Notes under the pieces: generated by a model
Told to the model about the DNA's origin: nothing
Database searches by the model: none
The model's input: only the letters and a program-made list of their open reading frames with translations
In this document: positions 28,804-36,862 of the stretch, one piece after another
How the letters are laid out: every line of letters begins with the position of its first letter
Position numbering within the stretch: position 1 is the first letter of the stretch
Source of the DNA: Falsochrobactrum tianjinense
Lineage (GTDB): Bacteria > Pseudomonadota > Alphaproteobacteria > Rhizobiales > Rhizobiaceae
Reading direction: 5' to 3'
Assembly (NCBI RefSeq): GCF_019100495.1
Contig: NZ_JAHRVA010000007.1
Coordinates: 165,497 to 229,496 of the forward strand
DNA length: 64,000 bases
Made by a program: the position numbers and the translations under genes

Positions 28804-29096
28804 AAATCTGGTCGGCAATTTCCGAAATCTGCACCAGATTTTGCAAAATCTGCTCTCCCCGCGAAATCTGGAATCTGGTTTTCTCGATTTAAAATCAATG
28901 ACTTGGAAAGTTATTTCCAGATTTCGGACACAGCTTTCCGAAATCTGCTCCACAATCTGGAATTATTCAATGCAATCAATGACTTCTAAGCAGATTCCAG
29001 ATTTCGGAAAAGCACCCCTAAAGGGGTGGGTGGACTCCCCCGCAAGGCGGGATGTCCACCACCCACCCCTGGGCAAATTTCTCGGGCTCAAATCTG
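28804..29096 (+). repeat. AAATCTG/CAGATTT repeat array, candidate replication origin
   Basis: A gap of 411 bp after the primase-helicase gene holds at least nine exact copies of a 7-mer in both orientations: AAATCTG at 28804, 28825, 28846, 28864, 28941, 29090 and CAGATTT at 28835, 28918, 28998, plus shorter copies (28872, 28954, 28991). Several extend to CCGAAATCTG or CCAGATTTCGG. Chance would give well under one. Iterons beside the initiator gene are the usual form of a phage or plasmid origin. Confidence 0.75.
29013..29069 (+). repeat. two strong inverted repeats beside the repeat array
   Basis: CACCCC-TAAA-GGGGTG (29013-29028) is a perfect hairpin. It overlaps a larger one with arms GGGGTGGGTGGAC (29023-29035) and GTCCACC-ACCCACCCC (29054-29069, one 3-nt insertion), with inner TCCC/GGGA arms. 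The two folds are mutually exclusive. They may be a terminator of the replication operon or part of the origin. Confidence 0.6.
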
Positions 29097-29192
29097 GGTT
29101 CGAGACACCATCCGACGGCAGCGATCTTCTGCCCGCGCGGCACCAGGCCGCCGTCATCCACCAGAAAAGTCACCCCAAGAAGGAGGCTGATC

Positions 29193-29729
29193 ATGGCTGA
29201 TCCGATTCAGCGCATGGCGGACAACGGGACAATCCCTGCGCTGCCGCTCGACACGCCCGGTAACCGCTGCATCCTCGCCCTCGACCTCGGCACCACCACC
29301 GGGTGGGCATTGCGTAGCGCAGACGGACTGATCACCAGCGGCGCGCTGTCGCTTCGTCCAGGTCGCTTTGACGGTGGTGGCATGCGCTATCTGCGCTTCG
29401 CCAACTGGCTGGCCGAGATCGATCGGCTGTCCGGTCCCATGGCCGCGATCTATTTCGAGGAAGTCCGTCGTCACCTCGGCACCGATGCGGCTCACCTCTA
29501 CGGTGGCTTTCTCGCCACAGTGACATCCTGGTGCGAACGGAAGGGTGTCGCCTATCAGGGCGTGCCGGTCGGAACCATCAAACGCCATGCCACCGGCAAG
29601 GGCAACGCCGGCAAGGAGGCCGTGCTTGCCGCCGTTCGTGCACGCGGCTTCAGTCCTGCTGACGACAATGAGGCCGATGCAATCGCGCTGTTGCTTTGGG
29701 CGACGGAAACCGCAGGAGGTGTGCGATGA
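29193..29729 (+). CDS. RuvC-like Holliday junction nuclease (RNase H fold)
   Basis: 178 residues from the ATG at 29193 with AGGAGG six bases upstream. It has the RuvC/RNase H beginning ILALDLGTTTGWALR (first Asp), an IYFEEVRRH strand (second acid) and the C-terminal NEADAIALLLWA (final acids). The protein would resolve branched DNA before packaging. It overlaps the next gene by 4 bp. Confidence 0.85.
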   Translation: MADPIQRMADNGTIPALPLDTPGNRCILALDLGTTTGWALRSADGLITSGALSLRPGRFDGGGMRYLRFANWLAEIDRLSGPMAAIYFEEVRRHLGTDAAHLYGGFLATVTSWCERKGVAYQGVPVGTIKRHATGKGNAGKEAVLAAVRARGFSPADDNEADAIALLLWATETAGGVR

Positions 29730-30154
29730 CCGGTTGGACGCCGAGCATGGTGGAGGAGCGCCTCGCAGAAGCCGCAGCAGTGCTGAAATGTCTGCCCGAA
29801 CCGCGGCGGCAAGGATACTTCAACACGTGGCCAGCCTATTTCTACGAGTTCGCCGATCTCGTTGGTCAGGTACCGGCACCAATACGACTTGCGCCGTCGC
29901 CTGCTGCCATCGGCCGGATGGAGCAAACACTCACCTGGACCATGGGTCTCGAACCGATCGATGGCAAGATCGTCTGGATGAAAGCCTATGGCTGGCGCTG
30001 GAAGATCATCTGCCGCAACGTTGGTCTCCAGCGTTCTGCCGCCAATGAGCACTGGCTTTACGGACTGTGCCTCATCACTCTGAAACTCAATCAGCAGCGG
30101 TTCAATCGCAATCTGTCGAGACGCAAGGTGATCAAGCTGGTTTGTGCGTCGTAA
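29726..30154 (+). CDS. DUF6362-like phage protein
   Basis: 142 residues from the ATG at 29726 (ATGA overlap with the RuvC-like gene). The N-terminal WTPSMVEERLAEAAAVLKCL and the later GLEPIDGKIVWMKAYGWRWK pattern match a small family found just before phage terminase modules and named DUF6362. The C-terminal half resembles a helix-turn-helix (WKIICRNVGLQRSAANEHWL), so it may be a late regulator. Function unknown. Confidence 0.65.
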   Translation: MTGWTPSMVEERLAEAAAVLKCLPEPRRQGYFNTWPAYFYEFADLVGQVPAPIRLAPSPAAIGRMEQTLTWTMGLEPIDGKIVWMKAYGWRWKIICRNVGLQRSAANEHWLYGLCLITLKLNQQRFNRNLSRRKVIKLVCAS

Positions 30155-30316
30155 CTGTGAGCAGTCGATAGAACTCTGTTCGGCGGACAGTTTACGAACG
30201 GACAAAAACGGCTTCTATGGGGTATATTCTGACTAAGCTCGCGAGAGTAGCGTCCGCTGGAGATGATCGTCGCGGGCGTTGTTGTTTCACCGCCCTTAGC
30301 ATCATTGAGGTTAGCT

Positions 30317-30661
30317 TTGCCTGTTCGTCCGCCAGTCCATCGCCCCGTGGGGTGGCGCGAGAAGAGTGAACGCGACCGGGACTATGATCGCAAGCGCGAT
30401 CCGGTTGCACGTAGGCTTTATCGCTCGCGCCGCTGGCAGGCCGAACGCCTGGCTTTTCTGCGCGAGCAGCCACTCTGTGTCGACTGCGAAGCTCATGGCC
30501 TGATCCGCCCGGCGAACATCGTCGATCATATCGATCCGCATCGAGGTGATGAGACGGTGTTCTGGGACAGGGACCGATGGCAGGCGCTCTGCGCCTCTTG
30601 TCACAGCAGGAAGACAGCGACGAGCGACGGCGGCTTCGGAAATCCTCGGCGCTCAGCGTGA
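30317..30661 (+). CDS. HNH endonuclease of the packaging module
   Basis: 114 residues from a TTG at 30317 with GAGG six bases upstream. The HNH core is clear: CVDCEAHGLIRPANIVDHID, then WQALCASCHSRKTA, with the two CxxC pairs and the His-Asn-His type residues. HNH proteins of this size next to TerS/TerL work with the large terminase in cos cleavage (as in HK97), and they are a constant part of HK97-type packaging modules and of cf-PICIs. Confidence 0.88.
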   Translation: MPVRPPVHRPVGWREKSERDRDYDRKRDPVARRLYRSRRWQAERLAFLREQPLCVDCEAHGLIRPANIVDHIDPHRGDETVFWDRDRWQALCASCHSRKTATSDGGFGNPRRSA

Positions 30662-30663
30662 GG

Positions 30664-30691
30664 CTTTCATGCCCCCGGGGGGCCTTGAAAG
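30664..30691 (+). repeat. GC-rich inverted repeat after HNH
   Basis: A near-perfect palindrome CTTTCA-T-GCCCCC/GGGGGGC-CT-TGAAAG lies right after the HNH stop. A second G/C run (GGGGTGCGCCCC) lies near 30760. It may be a terminator or part of a packaging (cos) site; the 139-bp gap 30662-30800 holds no gene. Confidence 0.5.
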
Positions 30692-30800
30692 TTGCAAAGG
30701 CTCCGATCGGAGACCAGGGCGCGCCAAAAACACATCCGTGGCCAAAATGGAGCATGGGGGGTGCGCCCCAAAATGAACGATCCAGAAGAAGGACAATTTC

Positions 30801-32180
30801 GTGTCAGCTACCGATCAGGAACCTGCTGTTCTCGGCGCTATCGATCGCCAGCTTGCGGTGGAATACCGCCGCCTGGATGAACTGGTGCCCTATGCCCGCA
30901 CGCATTCCGAAGCGCAGGTCGCCGAGATTGCCGGCTCGATCCGCGAATTCGGCTTTACCAACCCGGTGTTGATTGCCGAGGATGGCACCTTGATTGCCGG
31001 CCATGGTCGCGTGCTTGCGGCACGCAAACTCGGCATGGAGACATTACCTGCCATCGTCCTATCGGGCCTTTCGGAAACGCAGCGTCGGGCACTGGTGCTT
31101 GCTGACAACCGCATCGCCATGAATGCCGGATGGGATGAAGAATTGCTCGGTCTCGAACTCTCTGATCTGCAGGAGGCAGGCTTTGACCTTGGCCTCACCG
31201 GCTTTGACGATGATGAATTGCAGGACCTGCTTTATGGCAATCGTGATGAGCAGGACGGCCTGACCGAGGATGACGCCATTCCGGAAGTCCCGGTAACGCC
31301 GGTGAGCCGGCGCGGCGATCTCTGGTTGCTTGGCAATCATCGCTTGCTGTGCGGTGACAGTACCGCTCCAGCAGATGTCACGCGCTTGATGAACGGCGAG
31401 CGGGCGGCGCTGTTTGCCACCGACCCACCTTACCTGGTTGACTATGACGGCACCAATCATCCGACCAAGAAGAACGCGTCAAAGCGGGCGAAGAAGATCG
31501 CCAACAAGGATTGGTCTGAAGATTATATCGAACAGCCCCACTGGGATGACTCCAGCCAGGGGCCAGAGTTTTATGAAGCCTTCTGCCGGGTGGCGATCGA
31601 TCATGCCATCGCCGAGGATGTCGCCTGGTATTGCTGGCACGCCTCGCGTCGTCAGCGCATGCTGGAAAATGTCTGGGACCAGTTCGATGTTCTGCATCAT
31701 CAGCAGATCATCTGGGCGAAATCTCGCCCGGTGCTGACGCGCTCGGTGATGCTGTGGGCGCATGAGCCCTGCCTGTTTGGCTGGGTTCGCGGCAAGAAGC
31801 CAAGGATCAATCGCGAGGGGTTCGAAAGCTGGCCGACGACGGTCTGGAACATCCCGTCCTCGGAAATCGAGACCCGAGAGCATCCGACCTCGAAACCGGT
31901 GCGGGTGTTCACGCTGCCGATGCAACTGCACACCCGTCCTGGCGATATCTGTTACGAGCCGTTTTCCGGCTCCGGATCGCAGCTGATTGCCGGCGAAAAG
32001 ACCGGCCGCAAGGTTTATGGTCTCGAACTGTCAGAAGCCTTTTGCGACGTGGTCATCCGACGCTGGCAGGCGTTTACCGGCAAGCAGGCGACGCTCGAGG
32101 GCGACGACCGCAGCTTTGACGCGATCGCCGCCGAGCGCGTGCCCGATACCGGAGATACGGCCAAGGATGCAGCGGCATGA
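30801..32180 (+). CDS. ParB-domain DNA methyltransferase
   Basis: 459 residues from a GTG at 30801 with AGAAGG upstream. The N-terminal ParB/Srx-like domain (about 10-130: YARTHSEAQVAEIAGSIREF, IAGHGRVLAARKLGM) is fused to a beta-class DNA methyltransferase with motif IV DPPYLVDYDG near 210 and motif I FEPFSGSGSQ-type YEPFSGSGSQLIAGEKTGR near 385. It has no restriction partner beside it. Such orphan methyltransferases in phages modify element DNA against host restriction. The target base (N6-adenine or N4-cytosine) cannot be told. Confidence 0.9.
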   Translation: MSATDQEPAVLGAIDRQLAVEYRRLDELVPYARTHSEAQVAEIAGSIREFGFTNPVLIAEDGTLIAGHGRVLAARKLGMETLPAIVLSGLSETQRRALVLADNRIAMNAGWDEELLGLELSDLQEAGFDLGLTGFDDDELQDLLYGNRDEQDGLTEDDAIPEVPVTPVSRRGDLWLLGNHRLLCGDSTAPADVTRLMNGERAALFATDPPYLVDYDGTNHPTKKNASKRAKKIANKDWSEDYIEQPHWDDSSQGPEFYEAFCRVAIDHAIAEDVAWYCWHASRRQRMLENVWDQFDVLHHQQIIWAKSRPVLTRSVMLWAHEPCLFGWVRGKKPRINREGFESWPTTVWNIPSSEIETREHPTSKPVRVFTLPMQLHTRPGDICYEPFSGSGSQLIAGEKTGRKVYGLELSEAFCDVVIRRWQAFTGKQATLEGDDRSFDAIAAERVPDTGDTAKDAAA

Positions 32181-32407
32181 AGCAGTCGCGCACCATGTCG
32201 CTGGTGGAAGCGCTCACCAATGTCGCCATCGGCTATGGCATCGCCGTCATCACCCAGATCGTGGTGTTCCCACTGTTCGGACTGACGACCACGCTTTCCG
32301 AAAACATGGCGATGGGCGCCATCTTCACCGTGGTGTCGATCGCGCGGTCCTTCACCTTGCGCCGCCTTTTCGAAGCGGTACGCCTTCGCGGAGAAGGCTC
32401 TGGATAA
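32177..32407 (+). CDS. DUF7220-like small membrane protein
   Basis: 76 residues, overlapping the methyltransferase stop by 4 bp. It has two membrane segments (ALTNVAIGYGIAVITQIVVF and MAMGAIFTVVSIARSF) and a basic tail. This kind of small protein is very common between methyltransferase and TerS genes in alphaproteobacterial prophages (DUF7220). A holin-like role is conceivable but not shown. Confidence 0.75.
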   Translation: MKQSRTMSLVEALTNVAIGYGIAVITQIVVFPLFGLTTTLSENMAMGAIFTVVSIARSFTLRRLFEAVRLRGEGSG

Positions 32408-32423
32408 ACATGGGGGTTTCGAC

Positions 32424-32894
32424 ATGGCCGGCCGCAAGCCGCTGCCGACGCATCTGAAGCTGGTTAAGGGCACGGCTCGCCCGCACCGTATGAACAAGGC
32501 CGAGCCGAAACCGGTGGTGGCAGTTCCTTCGCCGCCGGATCATCTTGATGAGGAGGCAAGCGCCAAGTTTACCGAAATGGCCGAACTGCTCGCCCGTCAT
32601 GGCGTCATGACCGAGCTCGATACCGGTGCGCTGGCCCGGTACGTCGTGATCTGGCGGCGCTGGCTGGAGGCGGAGCAGGAAGTCAAACGCCGCGGCCCGG
32701 TGGTGAAGACGGCGAACGACAACATCATCCAGAACCCGTTCCTGGCCGTTGCCAACAAGTGCCTGGCGCAGATGGCGCAGATCGAGAGCGAGTTTGGGCT
32801 CACACCTTCGAGCCGCTCGCGCATCCGCATGGCGGAACCCGCCGAGACCAGTGATCCATTTGAGGACTTCTTGAGCCGTGGCAGAAAAGCGTAA
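32424..32894 (+). CDS. terminase small subunit, P27 family
   Basis: 156 residues. The start MAGRKPLPTHLKLVKGTARP and the later LARYVVIWRRWLEAEQEV are typical of the P27/phage terminase small subunit family, which recognises the packaging site and feeds DNA to TerL. The gene overlaps terL by 17 bp. In PICIs it is TerS that redirects packaging towards island DNA; here the element has its own TerL as well. Confidence 0.92.
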   Translation: MAGRKPLPTHLKLVKGTARPHRMNKAEPKPVVAVPSPPDHLDEEASAKFTEMAELLARHGVMTELDTGALARYVVIWRRWLEAEQEVKRRGPVVKTANDNIIQNPFLAVANKCLAQMAQIESEFGLTPSSRSRIRMAEPAETSDPFEDFLSRGRKA

Positions 32895-34668
32895 TTCCCG
32901 CCCACCGCGCAATCCGGGTGGTGGCAGGAAGGCACCGTCCTGTCCGGTCACCGCCTACGCCCGGGCTGTCGTTGACGGCAAGATCGTCGCCGGCCGTCTT
33001 GTTCGTTTGGCCTGCGAACGGCATCTAGCGGACCTGAAAGCTGGAAGCAAACGCGGTCTGGTTTGGGATATTGATGCTGCACGGCACGCGATCGACTTCT
33101 TTGGTCATCTGCGCCACTCGACTGGTGAATGGGCCGGCGAGCCCTTCGTGCTGCAGGACTGGCAGCAATTTGTGGTCGGCTCGCTCTATGGCTGGAAGCG
33201 GGCAAATGGATTGCGCCGCTTTCGCACGGCCTATGTCGAGGTGGCGAGGAAGAACGGCAAATCGGTGCTGTTGGCGGGAACCGCGCTCTATGCACTGATT
33301 GCCGATGGTGAACCGGGTGCACATGTCTATTCTGCGGCGACAACACGCGATCAGGCCCGCATCGTGTTTGGCGAGGCCGAGCGCATGGTGGCGGCAAGTT
33401 CAGCGCTCCAGGCACGTATTACCAGGACCGTGAACAATCTCGCCGTGCTGCCGACCTCGTCCTGGTTCCGGCCGCTGTCAGCCGATGCCACCAAGATGGA
33501 CGGGTTGAACATTCACTTTGCCGCAGTCGACGAGGTGCATGAACATCCAGGCCCCGAGATCATCCAGAAGCTGAACACCGCCACTGGAGCACGGCGCCAA
33601 CCACTGATCTTCGAGATCACCACGGCCGGCTATGATCGCCATTCCGTCTGTCGCCAGCATCACGAGTTCTCGGTCAAGGCGCTGGAGGGCACGGTGCCGA
33701 CGGAGTCTTCAGACAGCTGGTTTGCCTATATCGCCACTATTGATGATGGCGATGATTGGACTGACCCTGCGGTCTGGGTGAAGGCGAACCCCAGCCTCGG
33801 TGTCACCGTCAAGGTTGATGATCTTAAGCGTCAGATCGACGAGGCCAAGGAAATGCCAGCGCAGCAGAACGCGATCCGCCGGCTGCGGCTCAACGAATGG
33901 ACCGAGCAGGTCACCCGCTGGCTCGACATGGGCGTCTGGGAGGAGGGAGGTCTGCCGGTTGCCACTGACTGGCGCATCGTCAAACACGAGCTGGAAGAAC
34001 TGGAGCGGAAGCTGCTTGGGCGCGAATGCTATGGCGGGCTCGACCTGGCTCGCGTCAACGATCTATCGGCTTTCGTGCTGGTGTTTCCACCGACGCTGGA
34101 TGACGATCTCGGTGAGTTTGCCGACAAGTGGATCGTGCTCTGCCGTTTCTTCATTCCGGAGGACGACATTCTGCGCCGGGTGCGCCGTGATCGTGTCCCC
34201 TATGATGTCTGGCGTGATCAGGGCTTTCTGACAGCTACCCCCGGAAACGCCACCGATTTTGTCTTTGTCGAGAAGGAAATCCTCGAACTGGCGTCCCGCT
34301 ACGATCTGCGTGAGCTGTCCTATGATCGCACCTTTGCCGGCGAGATCGTCCAGCAATTGTCCGATGAAGGCTTGAACCTCGTCCAGTTCGGTCAGGGCTT
34401 TTTATCCATGGCAGCACCCACGGCGGAACTGGAGCGGCTGTCAGTGTCACGATCACTCTGGCACGGCGGCCATCCGGTGTTGCGCTGGAACGCCTCCAAT
34501 GTCGCCATGCGCCATGATCCGGCCGGCAACATCAAGCCCGACAAGGAGCGCTCGAGTGAGCGTATCGACGGCATTGTCGCGATCTGCAACGCTCTCGGCC
34601 GGGCTCTGGCCCGTGACGTCAATGCCGGCCGCTCAGTTTATGAGAACCGCGGCATCCTGATGCTGTAG
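32878..34668 (+). CDS. terminase large subunit
   Basis: 596 residues from a GTG at 32878. The ATPase domain has an ARKNGKS-type Walker A (VEVARKNGKSVLLAG near 120) and Walker B HFAAVDEVHEH near 215. The nuclease domain starts near GGLDLARVNDLSAFVLVF (about 385, first metal-binding Asp), with a later FAGEIVQQL region. It is full length and looks intact, so the motor that fills capsids is probably functional. Confidence 0.94.
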   Translation: MAEKRNSRPPRNPGGGRKAPSCPVTAYARAVVDGKIVAGRLVRLACERHLADLKAGSKRGLVWDIDAARHAIDFFGHLRHSTGEWAGEPFVLQDWQQFVVGSLYGWKRANGLRRFRTAYVEVARKNGKSVLLAGTALYALIADGEPGAHVYSAATTRDQARIVFGEAERMVAASSALQARITRTVNNLAVLPTSSWFRPLSADATKMDGLNIHFAAVDEVHEHPGPEIIQKLNTATGARRQPLIFEITTAGYDRHSVCRQHHEFSVKALEGTVPTESSDSWFAYIATIDDGDDWTDPAVWVKANPSLGVTVKVDDLKRQIDEAKEMPAQQNAIRRLRLNEWTEQVTRWLDMGVWEEGGLPVATDWRIVKHELEELERKLLGRECYGGLDLARVNDLSAFVLVFPPTLDDDLGEFADKWIVLCRFFIPEDDILRRVRRDRVPYDVWRDQGFLTATPGNATDFVFVEKEILELASRYDLRELSYDRTFAGEIVQQLSDEGLNLVQFGQGFLSMAAPTAELERLSVSRSLWHGGHPVLRWNASNVAMRHDPAGNIKPDKERSSERIDGIVAICNALGRALARDVNAGRSVYENRGILML

Positions 34669-34695
34669 CGGCGACTGCAGAGAAGAAGAGAGTAG

Positions 34696-36003
34696 ATGGC
34701 ATTCTGGTCAAACTGGTTCGGCGGGGCAAAACCGCCGGCCGCATCTCCGCGTGCGTCGTTCCATGATGCCGGCGGTGGCCTGGTCATTGCGACCAGCCAG
34801 CAACTCGAAGAGGCGCTGCGCTCTGGAGCGGTAACGGCATCGGGTACGACGGTGACGCCGAACAGCGCCATGCGGGTGGCGGCTGTCTATGCCTGCGTGC
34901 GCATTATCTCCGGTGCGGTGGCAACATTGCCTTTACACATCAAGCGCCGGGTCGATGAGCGTACCCGGCAGGACGCCTCCGACACGCCGATCTGGACCGT
35001 GCTGCGACGACGGCCGAACCGCTGGCAGACGCCGTCGCAGTTTCGGCGTATGCTGCAGGCGCATCTGCTGTTGCGCGGCAATGCCTATGCGATGATCGTG
35101 CGCTCGCGCGGGACTGTGCAGGAACTGATCCCGCTGCATCCTGATCGGGTTGAGGTGAAGCAGCGCGACGATCTTGCGCTGGAATATTTTTATACGCGCC
35201 AGGACGGACGGCGCATCCAGCTTGCTCAGACGGAAGTGTTCCATCTGGTTGGGCTGACGCTCGACGGCGTTCATGGCGTGTCGGCCATTGGTTACGCTCG
35301 CGAGACCATCGGCCTATCGCTGGCCATGGAAGATCATGGTGCCGCCACCTTCCGCAACGGCGCGCGTGTGAGCGGTGTCTTGAAACATCCCAACAAGCTC
35401 GGGCCGGAGGCCGTCGCCAATCTCAAGGCCGGGCTCGAGGAATTCCGCTCCGGCGGCGAACAGGAAGGCAAAAATCTCATCCTCGAAGAGGGCATGGATT
35501 ATGCCCGCATCGCCATGACGGCAGAGGATGCGCAATGGCTGGAGGCGCGCAAGTTCAGCCGCACGGACATTGCCATGTTCTTTGGGGTGCCGCCGCACAT
35601 GATCGGCGACACGGAAAAGAGCACGTCCTGGGGCACCGGCATCGAACAGCAGTCGATCGGCTTTGTTGCCTATACGCTCGAAGACCATCTGACCATGTGG
35701 GAAGAGGCGATCAACCGCGACCTGATCGACCCAGAGGGAAAGCACAACGACAAGCTCTATGCCCGCTTTAATCGGGCGGCGTTGGTCAAGGGCGACATCA
35801 AGGCTCGCTGGGAAGCTTACGTCAAAGGCCTGCAATGGGGCGTCTACAGCCCGAACGAAATCCGCGCGCTCGAAGACCAGAACCCGCGCGATGGTGGGGA
35901 TGTCTTCTATCCACCGCCGAACACGGCGGGGATGCCGATCACCAACGATGGCGACCATGGCGACAATGATCGGCCGCTCATCGAAAAGGACACTGACACA
36001 TGA
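34696..36003 (+). CDS. HK97-family portal protein
   Basis: 435 residues. Typical portal features: an early AAVYACVRIISGAVATLPLH, the TEVFHLVGLTLDGVHGVSAI region and FFGVPPHMIGDTEKSTS WGTGIEQQS-type core near 300. It forms the dodecameric DNA entry ring. It overlaps the protease gene by 4 bp (ATGA). Confidence 0.94.
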   Translation: MAFWSNWFGGAKPPAASPRASFHDAGGGLVIATSQQLEEALRSGAVTASGTTVTPNSAMRVAAVYACVRIISGAVATLPLHIKRRVDERTRQDASDTPIWTVLRRRPNRWQTPSQFRRMLQAHLLLRGNAYAMIVRSRGTVQELIPLHPDRVEVKQRDDLALEYFYTRQDGRRIQLAQTEVFHLVGLTLDGVHGVSAIGYARETIGLSLAMEDHGAATFRNGARVSGVLKHPNKLGPEAVANLKAGLEEFRSGGEQEGKNLILEEGMDYARIAMTAEDAQWLEARKFSRTDIAMFFGVPPHMIGDTEKSTSWGTGIEQQSIGFVAYTLEDHLTMWEEAINRDLIDPEGKHNDKLYARFNRAALVKGDIKARWEAYVKGLQWGVYSPNEIRALEDQNPRDGGDVFYPPPNTAGMPITNDGDHGDNDRPLIEKDTDT

Positions 36004-36851
36004 GCCTTCGCAAACTGCCCGAGGCACGGACGTTCCCTCGGCCGCAGAACTACCAGTGGGATACGCCGAGCGGCGTGCTGACGAAATGGTCCGAGCATCC
36101 GCTGGCGGCGACGCCCGGTGCAGATGGTGACACCACTATCTCCATGTTTGACGTCATTGGTGAGGATGGCTGGTCCGGTGGTGGCGTCACCGCAAACCGC
36201 ATCTCGGCAGCGCTGCGGTCGATCGGCAGCAAGGACATTACTGTCTGCATCAACTCGCCGGGCGGCGACATGTTCGAGGGGATTGCGATCTACAATCTGC
36301 TGCGTGCCCATCCGGCCAAGGTTACGGTCGAGGTGCTGGGCTGGGCGGCGTCGGCTGCCTCGATCATCGCCATGGCCGGTGACGACATCCGCATGGGGCT
36401 CGGCTCCTTCATGATGGTGCACAATGCTTGGGGGCTGGTGATCGGCAATCGCCACGACATGCGTGACGCCGCCACCCTGTTCGACCAGTTCGATGCTGCC
36501 ATTGCTGATATTTACGCAGCACGCACCGGCATGGAGCGCGCCCATATCGAGCAGCTGATGGACGCGGAAACCTTCATGGCGGCGGCGCAGGCTGTCGAAT
36601 ATGGTTTTGCCGATGTCGTCGACGATGCCGAAATCCACCCAGAGACCAATGCGCCCGCGCAGGTCCGTCCTGAAATCCACGCCAAGCGCCGCATCGATGC
36701 CGCCTTGGCGCAACAGGGCATCTCGCGCACGGAGCGGCGCAAGATGTTTTGCCAGATTGCCGGCATGCACGACGCTGCCGACACCGCCACGCACGACGCT
36801 GGCTCCCATGCAGCCGCCATCCAGCGGCTGATCGACACCATCAGATCATAG
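36000..36851 (+). CDS. ClpP-like head maturation protease
   Basis: 283 residues. The ClpP/S14 fold is at about 45-200: CINSPGGDMFEGIAIYNLL, the nucleophile Ser in GWAASAASIIAMAG and the His in MMVHNAWGLVIG. It would cleave the N-terminal scaffold (delta) part of the capsid protein. The C-terminal 80 residues are helical and linker-like. It lies between portal and capsid, the standard place. Confidence 0.93.
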   Translation: MSLRKLPEARTFPRPQNYQWDTPSGVLTKWSEHPLAATPGADGDTTISMFDVIGEDGWSGGGVTANRISAALRSIGSKDITVCINSPGGDMFEGIAIYNLLRAHPAKVTVEVLGWAASAASIIAMAGDDIRMGLGSFMMVHNAWGLVIGNRHDMRDAATLFDQFDAAIADIYAARTGMERAHIEQLMDAETFMAAAQAVEYGFADVVDDAEIHPETNAPAQVRPEIHAKRRIDAALAQQGISRTERRKMFCQIAGMHDAADTATHDAGSHAAAIQRLIDTIRS

Positions 36852-36862
36852 GAGATCCCGTC

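Noticed and set aside
28804..29096. CRISPR array
   Set aside because: The repeats are 7 bp, in both orientations and irregularly spaced, and no cas genes are nearby.
28706..29200. Plus-strand frame running through the repeat array
   Set aside because: No ribosome binding site; the codons only reflect the repeated AAATCTG sequence.
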